This document shows, one piece after another, positions 45,994-54,321 of a DNA stretch of 64,000 nt (position 1 is the stretch's first letter; every line of letters starts with the position of its first letter). The stretch is taken from NCBI RefSeq assembly GCF_000193495.2, contig NZ_AP023410.1, positions 2,862,501 through 2,926,500 of the forward strand, in the 5' to 3' direction. Position numbers and translations under genes: made by a program. This DNA is from Acetobacter aceti NBRC 14818 (GTDB lineage Bacteria; Pseudomonadota; Alphaproteobacteria; Acetobacterales; Acetobacteraceae). The notes under the pieces are model-generated. The model was not told the origin of the DNA, did no database searches, and was given only the letters and a program-made list of their open reading frames with translations.

Positions 45994-48232
45994 ACTGCAC
46001 CGCAAATCGTGCCGAGATCGGCTCAATGGGATGACCGGTCGCTCCGGACTGCACTGCTGAAGTCGGTGTCAGGCGGTAATCGTAGGCGTACTGCGCGGCG
46101 TAGGCATGAGCATTGAAGGCATTGAAGATGCTGGCTTCCAGTTTGAGATTCTTCGTGAAGCGGTAACCGATGTTCAGATTGACCTCCTGATAGCCCTTTG
46201 ATCGCAAACTGTTGTCTTCAACCAGCGGATAGCCTCCCAGCCAGCGGACCTGCAGGCCGCCATACCATGGCCCACGATCAGCAATGATACCGAAAGACCA
46301 GACAAAGCTGGGCGCGTTTGTCACGTAGCGTCCGTCAATTCCATAGCTGGCCAGGTTTTTCGCCTGATAACGCGCCTTAGCAAAAGACAGGTCGGTATTG
46401 AACTCAAGCCAGGTAAAGGGATTGTACTGCGCGGAGAGTTCAACGCCCTGTCTGCGGCTGGCTGGACCGGGCGACGTGACGCCAGCGTCTCCGTCGTAAC
46501 TGAGCTCGGAATCAAAATCGATGACGAAAGCTGCCGCCTGCACATTCAGGTGTCGAAGGGGAGTGGCTCTTACTCCGACTTCTCCGCTGACAGCGGATGT
46601 CATGAGAGGCACTTTGACCGATCCCTTGGCAAATTCATCCGCAGTGTAAGAGCCGGATACTGACCGGAAGTCATTGGAATGGAAACCTCGTCCACCACTC
46701 AGGTAAAGTTCGGTTTTTTTCCAGGGACCAAAGACCAGACTCCCCTTGGGCTGAAAGAGCCACTGATGTTTGCGGGTCAGACTGTCATCTACCAGATTGC
46801 TGTCCGTGCCTCCCTGATAGTCCTCGCGCAGACCAACAATCATTCGGAACCACGGTAGCCAGTGCGTTGTGTTCTGAACGAACATTCCCGCCGCGCCAAG
46901 ATTGATGTCGTCCGCATTGCAGAGATAGGGGACTGTTGCTTCCAGACTGGATGGACAGGCTACCAGTGTCACGCGTTGCCGTGTGTGCCGCCGATCGACA
47001 TACAGGAAATCATACCGACCCTGCACGCCAACCTGCGTGTCTGTTCTTACCCGTCCGACATGGTCTTCCCGTGAGTAGACACTGCTGCCACCAACGGTCG
47101 TGCGCGTTTCATCCTGCTGCTGCTGATCGCCATTGACCGGATCATCCAGATAATGCGTGAAATTATTCCACAATGTCAGCCGGTCATGCGCGGCAAAGGC
47201 GCTCGTCACCCATTTCCAGTTGTCGTCGGCAAGATGATAATGACCAGACAGGCTGTACCTTTCTGAAAATCCTCCATCCGTCGGGTCGAGCGACCCATAT
47301 CGACCGATCAGTCCTTCGCTGTAGGTGGCCAGAGGCTGTTCGTTCGTGGCGCGCCACTGTCCGCGATAGAACATCCCGGTGAGGTCAAAGCCGTTCGTTG
47401 CTTCACCATGCGCATAACGGGTAATCGCCTTGATGCTTCTGGCATTGTCAGGATATTTCCACGGACCGTCCGTATGGGAAAGACTGAAAGCATTGACCCA
47501 GCGATCACCATTCGCGAGATGCGCCGTCCCACCCAGATAGGCGCGATAATCTCCCAGCGTCCCTGCGCTCAGGGAAATCTGTCGGGGCACATCATCCGCG
47601 AGTTTCATGTGGTCCGAACCCGCAACGCCAAAGTCCCCGATATCGGCGTGGAACGGGCCCTTGGTGTAGTCCACGCCTGACAGCAGTTCGGGAATGAGGA
47701 AGTTGAGGTCCGTATAACCCTGACCATGCGCGTTGCTGACGCCGTTTATCGGCATGTCATCCACGAAAGTGGCGAGGTCGGTGCCGTGATCCAGATTGAA
47801 CCCGCGCAGAAGAAACTGGTTGGCTTTTCCCTCGCCCGAATGGGACGTGACGACCAGGCCAGGAACGGCCTCCAGAATCTGACCGACACGATAAGCCGGA
47901 CGAAGCTGGATTTCCCGGGCTGTAATGGAGCCTTCGCTTGCCGTCGCGGCCCGTCCCAGCAGGTTGCGACGGGAAGCCGTGACATTGATCAGTTCGACTG
48001 CGGGCTTGAGAGTTTTGGGACGCACGTTTTTCGCTGCGGTTGTTTTCTGACCGCTTCTCGGCGGAGGGAGAATCTCCGGGGCAGCAATGGCGTCATCTGA
48101 CATGCAAAGCAGACCGCCGAACAGAAACGAAAAACAGAGCGGGAAAACCGGATGGCGCTGGTGCAGAGGCAGGCGCGGATAACGAACGTTACCGCAGCGT
48201 TCGGTCTGCCTGTCCGGAAACTGTAAAGTCAT
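45983..48232 (-). CDS. TonB-dependent receptor, probably for cobalt or cobalamin
   Basis: Outer-membrane receptor, about 749 aa. A hydrophobic signal segment (PVFPLCFSFLFGGLL) with cleavage near AIAA lies about 50 residues in; the plug domain has INVTASRRN, a stretch with PGLVVTSHSGEGKANQFLLR and RGFNLDHGTDLATFVDDMPI, and the barrel ends in aromatic FAVQYGF. Start uncertain: ATG 48232 lacks a clear ribosome site; upstream in-frame codons reach back into the riboswitch and are unlikely. The next gene is a Ni/Co permease, which favours cobalt chelates as substrate; corrinoids remain possible. Confidence 0.88.
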   Translation of the reverse strand: MTLQFPDRQTERCGNVRYPRLPLHQRHPVFPLCFSFLFGGLLCMSDDAIAAPEILPPPRSGQKTTAAKNVRPKTLKPAVELINVTASRRNLLGRAATASEGSITAREIQLRPAYRVGQILEAVPGLVVTSHSGEGKANQFLLRGFNLDHGTDLATFVDDMPINGVSNAHGQGYTDLNFLIPELLSGVDYTKGPFHADIGDFGVAGSDHMKLADDVPRQISLSAGTLGDYRAYLGGTAHLANGDRWVNAFSLSHTDGPWKYPDNARSIKAITRYAHGEATNGFDLTGMFYRGQWRATNEQPLATYSEGLIGRYGSLDPTDGGFSERYSLSGHYHLADDNWKWVTSAFAAHDRLTLWNNFTHYLDDPVNGDQQQQDETRTTVGGSSVYSREDHVGRVRTDTQVGVQGRYDFLYVDRRHTRQRVTLVACPSSLEATVPYLCNADDINLGAAGMFVQNTTHWLPWFRMIVGLREDYQGGTDSNLVDDSLTRKHQWLFQPKGSLVFGPWKKTELYLSGGRGFHSNDFRSVSGSYTADEFAKGSVKVPLMTSAVSGEVGVRATPLRHLNVQAAAFVIDFDSELSYDGDAGVTSPGPASRRQGVELSAQYNPFTWLEFNTDLSFAKARYQAKNLASYGIDGRYVTNAPSFVWSFGIIADRGPWYGGLQVRWLGGYPLVEDNSLRSKGYQEVNLNIGYRFTKNLKLEASIFNAFNAHAYAAQYAYDYRLTPTSAVQSGATGHPIEPISARFAVQYGF

Positions 48233-48349
48233 CTGAACCCGTTCAGTATGACAGGAACAGGGCAGACATATGCGCATCAGGTTTACAGTGAGAAAACCGC
48301 AACGCGAAGCACAGCCGCCCCGGGCACCCCGCCGGTGGTTGAAAACATG

Positions 48350-48545
48350 CACGGCAGGTCTCCTGGCTCATGGGTCATCGTGGCCAATCAGTCTTCCCGG
48401 AAACGAACTGTCTCCAGTGACATACGGGCGATTGGCAACTCACCACTTACAGTTGCGGGGGCAGCGTCGGTCTTGCACCGGACTTCCCTCTTAGCTTCAT
48501 TCTGCCGAAACAGGATGAAGAACCATGCAGGGCACACCAGAACTG
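48350..48545 (-). promoter_or_regulatory. Cobalamin (B12) riboswitch
   Basis: Minus-strand RNA leader with the conserved parts in order: AAGAGGGAAGTCCGGTGCAA (plus 48475-48494), GCCCCCGCAACTGTAAG (48446-48462), the GTCACTGG and CCGGGAAGACTGAT segments, then GATGACCC-ATGAGCCAGGAGACCTGCC, whose B12 box GCCAGGAGACCTGCC is at 48353-48367. Outer boundaries are approximate. It sits about 120 bp upstream of the receptor start; a terminator or sequestering helix is not obvious to me, though a GC-rich segment at about 48312-48340 could act as the expression platform. Adenosylcobalamin binding would repress the receptor-permease operon. Confidence 0.95.
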
Positions 48546-48663
48546 TAATGTCCCGGTTGTGTCAATCCTTCCGGTGACGTTCGGGTCTGGCGTTGATGAG
48601 CTTGATGCACGGAAATTTCGCCTGTCCGGCAGGGACCAGCCTTACAGGACGGATGCTTCTATC

Positions 48664-49707
48664 CTACCATCGTCCTACGGGGTGTTTCTTCACTCGCAGC
48701 ACCACAAACGCCGTCCAGACAAGCTGCGGCAGAACGACAGCGGCAATGGTCAGCCAGACTGATTCGACAGGCGGCAGGGAAAGCAGCGCATACATCCCCG
48801 CGCCCCACAGCACAAAAGCCCAGTGCAGCAGGGTCACAACAGGCATAGGCACACCGGAACGAAAGGCTATCTGGTAAAGGTGCCCCCGATGCGCCTGTAA
48901 CAGCTTTTCTCCAGCGAAAGCGCGGCGAACAAGGGTGAAGGCCACATCATAGAGCAATCCTGCAATCAGGCAGGGAACGAGCAGCGCCGTGTGAAGGTCA
49001 GGAATCGCTGGTGCGATGGCAGGTGTCGCCAGAACCAGCATCGCAGCGGCGATGAGCAGCCCGCATGCCTGACTGCCCACATCGCCGAGAAAGATGCGGG
49101 CATGAGGAAAGTTCAGCGGCAGGAACGCCAGCAGTCCGAAAGTCAGCAGGGCCGCGATAAGACGCAGTTCCGGCGTATCCGAAGGCCAGAAGGGCAGGGC
49201 AAGACAGAGGAACGCCAGACAGAGCGTTCCGGAAACCAGACCGTTGAGGCCGTCCATGAAGTTGACCGCATTCGTCACAAACACTGTCCACAGGATCGCG
49301 CACAGGGCGGCCATGAGAAACCATGCGGGACTTGCAAAGCCACCCATAGGCAGGATGGCGGCGGTGGCCATGATGGCGGACAGGATCTGGGCGGCAAGTT
49401 TGATCAGGGGCGACCACTGATACACGTCGTCGAGCCACGAAATGATGGCCAGAAAGGCGATCGCGCACCAGAACGTCACGCTGTCAGGCGTGAGAGCGGG
49501 CACGCCACAGAGATAACGCATCGGGAAAAACAGGAGCAGAAACGCTCCGATCACACCGACGCCTCCGCCTTTTGGCGTAGGAGCCGTGTGCGCGCTGCGA
49601 TGTCCCGGCGTATCGAGCACGGCGACCGCGATCATCCGGCGGCAGAGAAGCGCCGAAATGACGTAAGCAAGAAGCAGAAGGCCAAGAGCCGGATACATGT
49701 GAAACAT
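48664..49707 (-). CDS. Glycosyl-1-phosphate transferase (MraY/WecA family)
   Basis: Polytopic enzyme (347 aa, about ten membrane segments) that starts glycan synthesis by moving a sugar-phosphate to undecaprenyl phosphate. Family motifs: TPKGGGVGV near 44-52, WLDDVYQWSPLIKL near 91-104, TNAVNFMDGLNGL near 145-157 and ARIFLGDVGSQACG near 204-217. ATG 49707 or 49698. Divergent from the 4,6-dehydratase gene (about 80 bp). Likely adds UDP-GlcNAc or a modified N-acetylhexosamine for O-antigen or exopolysaccharide. Confidence 0.9.
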   Translation of the reverse strand: MFHMYPALGLLLLAYVISALLCRRMIAVAVLDTPGHRSAHTAPTPKGGGVGVIGAFLLLFFPMRYLCGVPALTPDSVTFWCAIAFLAIISWLDDVYQWSPLIKLAAQILSAIMATAAILPMGGFASPAWFLMAALCAILWTVFVTNAVNFMDGLNGLVSGTLCLAFLCLALPFWPSDTPELRLIAALLTFGLLAFLPLNFPHARIFLGDVGSQACGLLIAAAMLVLATPAIAPAIPDLHTALLVPCLIAGLLYDVAFTLVRRAFAGEKLLQAHRGHLYQIAFRSGVPMPVVTLLHWAFVLWGAGMYALLSLPPVESVWLTIAAVVLPQLVWTAFVVLRVKKHPVGRW

Positions 49708-49783
49708 CGAAAGCCACGAACTGATATGAAAAACCTCGGCTTCGTTGCTTCTAGCCGACGCATAGCTGGGCTATACGGCGAGC

Positions 49784-51802
49784 GTGATGGTCCCGCAACG
49801 CCCGGATGTCGCGCCGCGAAATACCCGGCTGCGACCACTCAATCGGATTCTGGTCAACGTTCTGCTTGACGGCAGTGTGGCCGCTGTTGCCGCGCCGTTC
49901 GCCCGATGGCTGGCCGCGCCGCGCGACGGGCTGCTGCATCCGCTGTGGTTTCTGGCGGGCGGCGCGATCACGCTGGTGGTCAGCGGCCTGCCTTTCAGGA
50001 TGCCGCAGCAATACTGGCGCTTTTCCGGCCTGTCCGATCTTCTCGGTATTGCGGGCGCGTCCATCGCCAGTTCGGCGCTGTTCACGCTGGGGCTCTATGC
50101 CACGGGCTTTCCACTGCCGAGCCCGACCTTTCCACTCATCTACGCGCTGACCCTGACAGCCATGCTGGGTGGCCTGCGCATGGCCTATCGCCTGTGCAAC
50201 GGGATCACGCGACGTAGCATCGCGCAACGGCGGGTGGTGCTGATCGGTGCGGATCAGGTCGCTGACCTGTATCTCCGGGCGCTCGATCGTAATCCGGAGG
50301 CGGGTGTCCGTGTGACCGGTCTGATCGGGCAGGGGACACATCAGGCCGGTCGTCGTATCCATAATGTGCCCATCCTTGGCCATGTGACGGATGTAGCGAT
50401 CCTGCTGAACGCGATGGACGCGCAGGGCACGCTGCCGGATACGCTGGTGGTGACCGATCCGAATTTTCGGGGCAGCGGTCTCGCGCGTGTTCTGGAAGCC
50501 GCCGAGACGCACGGAATCGCCGTCATGCGGGCTCCTGTTCTGACCGATCTGACGCCAGCGGACAGAATCGCACTGCGTCCTGTCGCCATCGAGGATCTTC
50601 TGAACCGGCCGCAGGTGCCGCTCGACAAGGCGGGTATGGAGCGCATGATCCACGGTGAAGTCGTGGTGGTCACGGGGGCAGGCGGCACCATTGGCTCAGA
50701 GCTTGCAAGGCAAATCGCAGGTTTTGTTCCGAAACATCTGGTGCTGCTGGATCACGGCGAGTTTGCCCTGTGGCAGATTGACGTGGAACTGGGGGAACTG
50801 GCTCCGCATGTTTCGCGCAGCGTGATTGTGGCCGATGTGCGCGACAGCGACCGCATTGACGAGGTGTTCGCGCAGTTCGGTCCGGCGCTGGTGTTTCACG
50901 CTGCCGCGCTCAAGCATGTGCCGATTGTCGAGGCGAATGCCTGCGAAGGCTTGCTGACCAACGTTGTTGGCACGCGGATCGTGGCGGATGCGGCCCGGCG
51001 TCACGGTGTGCGGGCGCTGGTGATGATCTCGACCGACAAGGCGGTGAATCCCTCCAGTCTGATGGGTGCGAGCAAGCGGGCGGCGGAGATGTACTGTCAG
51101 GCGCTCGACATCGCCGCGCGTCATGCCGGCGAGCCGTTGCGGTGCGTAACCGTCCGGTTCGGCAATGTCTTGGGCTCAACCGGTTCGGTCGTGCCGCTGT
51201 TCCGCAGGCAGCTTGAACGTGGCGGTCCTCTGACCGTCACGCATCCTGACATGCGGCGCTATTTCATGACCGTGCCGGAGGCGGTCGGTCTCGTCCTGCA
51301 GGCCAGCGTGCGGGGAACTGACGGTCTTCGCTTTGAGCAGGATATGGCCGAGAAGCCGTCGCAGACGGAGCGCGTGGCCGGAACTGACGCCCTGTTGCGG
51401 GAGGGCGGTATCTTCGTGCTCGACATGGGACAACCGGTAAGGATTGTCGATCTGGCGCGCCAGATGATCCGGCTTGCGGGTCTTCGTCCCGACGAGGACG
51501 TGAAGATCACCTTTACGGGCCTGCGTCCCGGTGAAAAACTGTTCGAGGAACTGTTTCACGGCCGTGAGGCCCCGGTTCCCACGGATGCGCCGGGTTTGCT
51601 GATGGCAGCCCCGCGTGTTGTGGACTATCAGGATGTGGCGCACGCGGTAGACCGGATTGCTGTTCTGGCGCATGCAGGAGACACGGAGGCGGCGATGGCC
51701 GTGTTGCGCTATCTTGTGCCGGAATTCGATCACAACGCGACCGGCGAGGCCAATGACGCCGCGCCGGACACCGATCAGGACAGGGAGAGCTTGACCTCAT
51801 GA
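49784..51802 (+). CDS. Membrane-bound UDP-GlcNAc 4,6-dehydratase-like protein (PglF/CapD/WbpM family)
   Basis: 672 aa. Four N-terminal membrane segments (to about 120), a first Rossmann-like domain (VVLIGADQVADLYL near 145-158), then the catalytic SDR domain: VVVTGAGGTIGSELARQI near 296, DHGEFALWQI, VFHAAALKHVPIVE near 370 and STDKAVNPSSLMGASKRAAE near 416, with the Met-x3-Lys pattern typical of this subgroup in place of Tyr-x3-Lys. Makes a 4-keto-6-deoxy sugar nucleotide for the aminotransferase that overlaps it by 4 bases. Start GTG 49784 or ATG 49787. Confidence 0.92.
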   Translation: MMVPQRPDVAPRNTRLRPLNRILVNVLLDGSVAAVAAPFARWLAAPRDGLLHPLWFLAGGAITLVVSGLPFRMPQQYWRFSGLSDLLGIAGASIASSALFTLGLYATGFPLPSPTFPLIYALTLTAMLGGLRMAYRLCNGITRRSIAQRRVVLIGADQVADLYLRALDRNPEAGVRVTGLIGQGTHQAGRRIHNVPILGHVTDVAILLNAMDAQGTLPDTLVVTDPNFRGSGLARVLEAAETHGIAVMRAPVLTDLTPADRIALRPVAIEDLLNRPQVPLDKAGMERMIHGEVVVVTGAGGTIGSELARQIAGFVPKHLVLLDHGEFALWQIDVELGELAPHVSRSVIVADVRDSDRIDEVFAQFGPALVFHAAALKHVPIVEANACEGLLTNVVGTRIVADAARRHGVRALVMISTDKAVNPSSLMGASKRAAEMYCQALDIAARHAGEPLRCVTVRFGNVLGSTGSVVPLFRRQLERGGPLTVTHPDMRRYFMTVPEAVGLVLQASVRGTDGLRFEQDMAEKPSQTERVAGTDALLREGGIFVLDMGQPVRIVDLARQMIRLAGLRPDEDVKITFTGLRPGEKLFEELFHGREAPVPTDAPGLLMAAPRVVDYQDVAHAVDRIAVLAHAGDTEAAMAVLRYLVPEFDHNATGEANDAAPDTDQDRESLTS

Positions 51803-52938
51803 CCACGCCGGACGGGCAGAAGCCGATTGCTTTCCTTGATCTTCCAGCCCAGCAGCGTCGCCTAGGCGCACCGCTGAAGCAGCGGATCGATGTGGTTCTG
51901 GAACATTGCCGCTTTGTGCTGGGACCAGAGGTGACGGAGCTGGAAGAGCGACTGGCCGCATGGTCGGGAGTCGGCCATTGCGTCGGTGTCTCGTCCGGCA
52001 CGGATGCGCTCCAGATCGTCATGATGGCGGAGAATATCGGACCCGGCGACGCCGTGTTCCTGCCAGCCTTCACCTACACGGCGACGGCGGAAGTGCCTCT
52101 GGTTCTGGGGGCGACGCCGGTTTTCGTGGATGTCGATCCTGCCACCTTCCAGATCGACCCGGACAATCTGCGTGAGCGGATCGAAAAGGTCCGCAAGGAC
52201 GGCAAGCTCAAGCCGCGTGCGATTGTCGGCGTAGACCTGTTCGGTCAGCCCGCGCCGTGGGAGGCTTTGCGCGAAATTGCTTCAGATTACGGTCTGTTCC
52301 TGATGGATGACTGCGCCCAGTCCTTTGGCGGCGCATATCATGGTCGTAATCTTGGTGCGGAAGCGGTTGCGACGACGCTGTCCTTTTTCCCATCCAAGCC
52401 GCTCGGCGGTTATGGCGATGGCGGCGCGATCCTGACGGATGACGCGGAGCGGGCCGAGCTTTATCGCTCGCTGCGCACGCATGGCGAAGGCAAGACCCGC
52501 TACGAAGTGCTGCGCACCGGCATGAACGGTCGTCTCGACACGTTGCAGGCGGCGGTTCTGCTGGCCAAGCTGGACGTGTTCAAGGAAGAACTGGCCCGGC
52601 GCGATGCGATTGCGAACGCCTATGACGCCGGACTGAAGGATGTGGTGACCGTTCCCGCCCGTGTGCCTGACAGCGCCAGTGCGTGGGCGATCTATTCCGT
52701 GCTGCTGACGGATTCCGCCGAGCGGAGTGCGACACAGGAGCGACTGAAAGCGGCAGGCGTGCCGTCGGCGATCTATTATCCGCTGCCGCTGCATCATCAG
52801 CCCGCCTACCGGGATCATCATGACGGCGTTGCGCTGCCGGTCTCCGAATCCCTTGCGCAGCGGATTCTGGCGCTGCCGATCCACCCCGAACTGACAGACG
52901 CGGAGGTCGCCCGCGTGATCGCCGCCGTGCGTGGCTAA
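51799..52938 (+). CDS. DegT/DnrJ/EryC1/StrS-family sugar aminotransferase
   Basis: PLP-dependent enzyme (379 aa) that aminates keto sugar nucleotides. Conserved SSGTDALQIV near 66-75, FTYTATAEVPLVLGATPVFV near 92-111, DDCAQSFGG near 170-178 and the PLP lysine in FFPSKPLGGYGDGG near 196-209. Closest in pattern to WbpE/PglE-type enzymes. With the dehydratase it would yield a 4-amino-4,6-dideoxy (bacillosamine-like) or a 3-amino sugar; an N-acetyltransferase that would finish bacillosamine is not next to it. Confidence 0.93.
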   Translation: MTTPDGQKPIAFLDLPAQQRRLGAPLKQRIDVVLEHCRFVLGPEVTELEERLAAWSGVGHCVGVSSGTDALQIVMMAENIGPGDAVFLPAFTYTATAEVPLVLGATPVFVDVDPATFQIDPDNLRERIEKVRKDGKLKPRAIVGVDLFGQPAPWEALREIASDYGLFLMDDCAQSFGGAYHGRNLGAEAVATTLSFFPSKPLGGYGDGGAILTDDAERAELYRSLRTHGEGKTRYEVLRTGMNGRLDTLQAAVLLAKLDVFKEELARRDAIANAYDAGLKDVVTVPARVPDSASAWAIYSVLLTDSAERSATQERLKAAGVPSAIYYPLPLHHQPAYRDHHDGVALPVSESLAQRILALPIHPELTDAEVARVIAAVRG

Positions 52939-52953
52939 AGGACTGACAGGACT

Positions 52954-53424
52954 ATGAGGAAGGAAACCGCGTTCATCATCACCTTTCTGGTGTTTACGAT
53001 CGGAACGGCGCTGGTGATCTGGATGGCGGCGCTGCCCAATTTCGTGGCCGTCAAATTTCCGGAAGTGACAGCTGGCAAGATCGTGGTGGGACCGATGCGG
53101 CAATCTCGCCCGCTCACGCAGGATGAGGTCGCCATGCTGAACGACTGGTTCAAGCATCATCCCGGCGGCTGGGGTCCGCTGAGCCAGACGCCGCCTTCCA
53201 GTGGCGATGCGCGCGTGGAGCTTGAGGGCACCACCGATGGCCATGCCGACCCGATCGTGCTGACGCTCTGGACGGGGATCAGTGCGGCGGACTGGAACAA
53301 TACCGTCTTTCTGGAATCGCCGGACGGCTCGAAAGTGCGTACGGAAAGTTTCTCGGATACGGACTTCGCGCCGCTGCGTAAACTTGCCGACGGACAGGTC
53401 TTCCCCCGATCGGCTTTCCCTTGA
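52954..53424 (+). CDS. Membrane-anchored protein of unknown function
   Basis: 156 aa: one N-terminal membrane segment (about residues 6-28, ending at the AALPN boundary) and a soluble periplasmic domain with WFKHHPGGWGPLSQTPPSSG near 65-84 and later WNNTVFLESPDGS. Sixteen bases after the aminotransferase and overlapping the HAD gene start by one base, so it belongs to the sugar operon. I do not recognise the family. The ending PRSAFP suggests a short disordered tail. Confidence 0.7.
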   Translation: MRKETAFIITFLVFTIGTALVIWMAALPNFVAVKFPEVTAGKIVVGPMRQSRPLTQDEVAMLNDWFKHHPGGWGPLSQTPPSSGDARVELEGTTDGHADPIVLTLWTGISAADWNNTVFLESPDGSKVRTESFSDTDFAPLRKLADGQVFPRSAFP

Positions 53425-54020
53425 TGCAGATCGCCGCCGGAACGGAAGCGCTGATCTTTGATTGCGACGGCACGCTGGTCGACAGTCTGCCGCTCTATCT
53501 GGCGTCGTGGCTGGAGGCGCTGAAGAGTAAGGGGGGCCTCGACGTGTCGCCGGAGTGGTTCTTCAGTCGTCGGGGCTATTCAGAGGGGATGGTCCTGTCT
53601 GAACTGGAAAAGACGCACGGCATCACGCTCAACCGGGCGGCGATCATGGCTGCTACACGGGAGGGCGTACGCAACCGTCTGCCGGGCGTGAAGCAGAACG
53701 TGCCGGTCGTGGCACTGGTGCGGGAATGGGCAGGACGACTGCCGCGCGCCGTGGCGTCCAGCGGTTCGCGGGAAGTGGTGGAAGCCTCCCTTGCCGCAAT
53801 AGGGTTGCTTGAAGTCTTTGACGCAATCGTAACGATTGAGGATGTGGAGCGCCCGAAACCCGCTCCCGATATCTATTTGCTGGCGGCGAAGCGGTTGGGT
53901 GTGAAGCCATCGGGCTGTCTGGTGTTTGAAGACAGCACCGAGGGACTGGAAGCGGCTCACGCAGCCGGGATGGCGGCTGAAGATGTGCGGCCCTGGTCGG
54001 ACTTTCGTGGTGACGCCTGA
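53424..54020 (+). CDS. HAD-superfamily hydrolase (beta-phosphoglucomutase-like)
   Basis: 198 aa; HAD motif I FDCDGTLVDS with nucleophile Asp13 and Asp15, motif II ASSGSRE near 110-116, motif III Lys in ERPKPAPDIYLLAA near 146-159 and motif IV FEDSTEGLEAA near 169-179, with the small helical cap of the beta-PGM/phosphatase group. ATG 53424 overlaps the previous stop (TGATG). Acts on a sugar phosphate or phosphoglycolate-like compound; position in the sugar operon suggests the former. Confidence 0.9.
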   Translation: MQIAAGTEALIFDCDGTLVDSLPLYLASWLEALKSKGGLDVSPEWFFSRRGYSEGMVLSELEKTHGITLNRAAIMAATREGVRNRLPGVKQNVPVVALVREWAGRLPRAVASSGSREVVEASLAAIGLLEVFDAIVTIEDVERPKPAPDIYLLAAKRLGVKPSGCLVFEDSTEGLEAAHAAGMAAEDVRPWSDFRGDA

Positions 54021-54214
54021 TGGAAACCCGCTGCGCCCGCTGTAACGCACCGCTGGAATGTCTGGCGTCTGCGGATTGCTGGTGCATGAAGCTGCCACCG
54101 GAGTTGCCGGTTCCTCCTGAAAACCTGAACAGCGGTTGCCTATGTCCTGCCTGTCTGGCGGCTGCTTTTGAGGTAAATAAAATACATAAATTACAACAAA
54201 AGCCCGAAACCTGA
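54020..54214 (+). CDS. Cysteine-rich CWC-family protein
   Basis: 64 aa with eight cysteines in the pattern CARCNAPLEC...CWC...CLCPACL, the CWC (cysteine-rich) small protein family of unknown function, likely metal binding. Start ATG shares a base with the HAD stop. Ends in a Lys-rich tail; the last third of the gene is AT-richer than the rest. Confidence 0.82.
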   Translation: METRCARCNAPLECLASADCWCMKLPPELPVPPENLNSGCLCPACLAAAFEVNKIHKLQQKPET

Positions 54215-54321
54215 TGGAAAACCCTTAATAAACCATTATTCTCGGCTTGATTGTCGCCGTCGAAGAGAAAAGGCGGGCGTGTGGTGGCTGACTACATGAT
54301 CGCAAGCTGAGGAGTGGCCGA

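Noticed and set aside
48232..48352. Extending the TonB receptor coding region back to 48352
   Set aside because: The added codons run into the B12 box of the riboswitch and through a GC-rich leader; a start after the riboswitch is far more likely.
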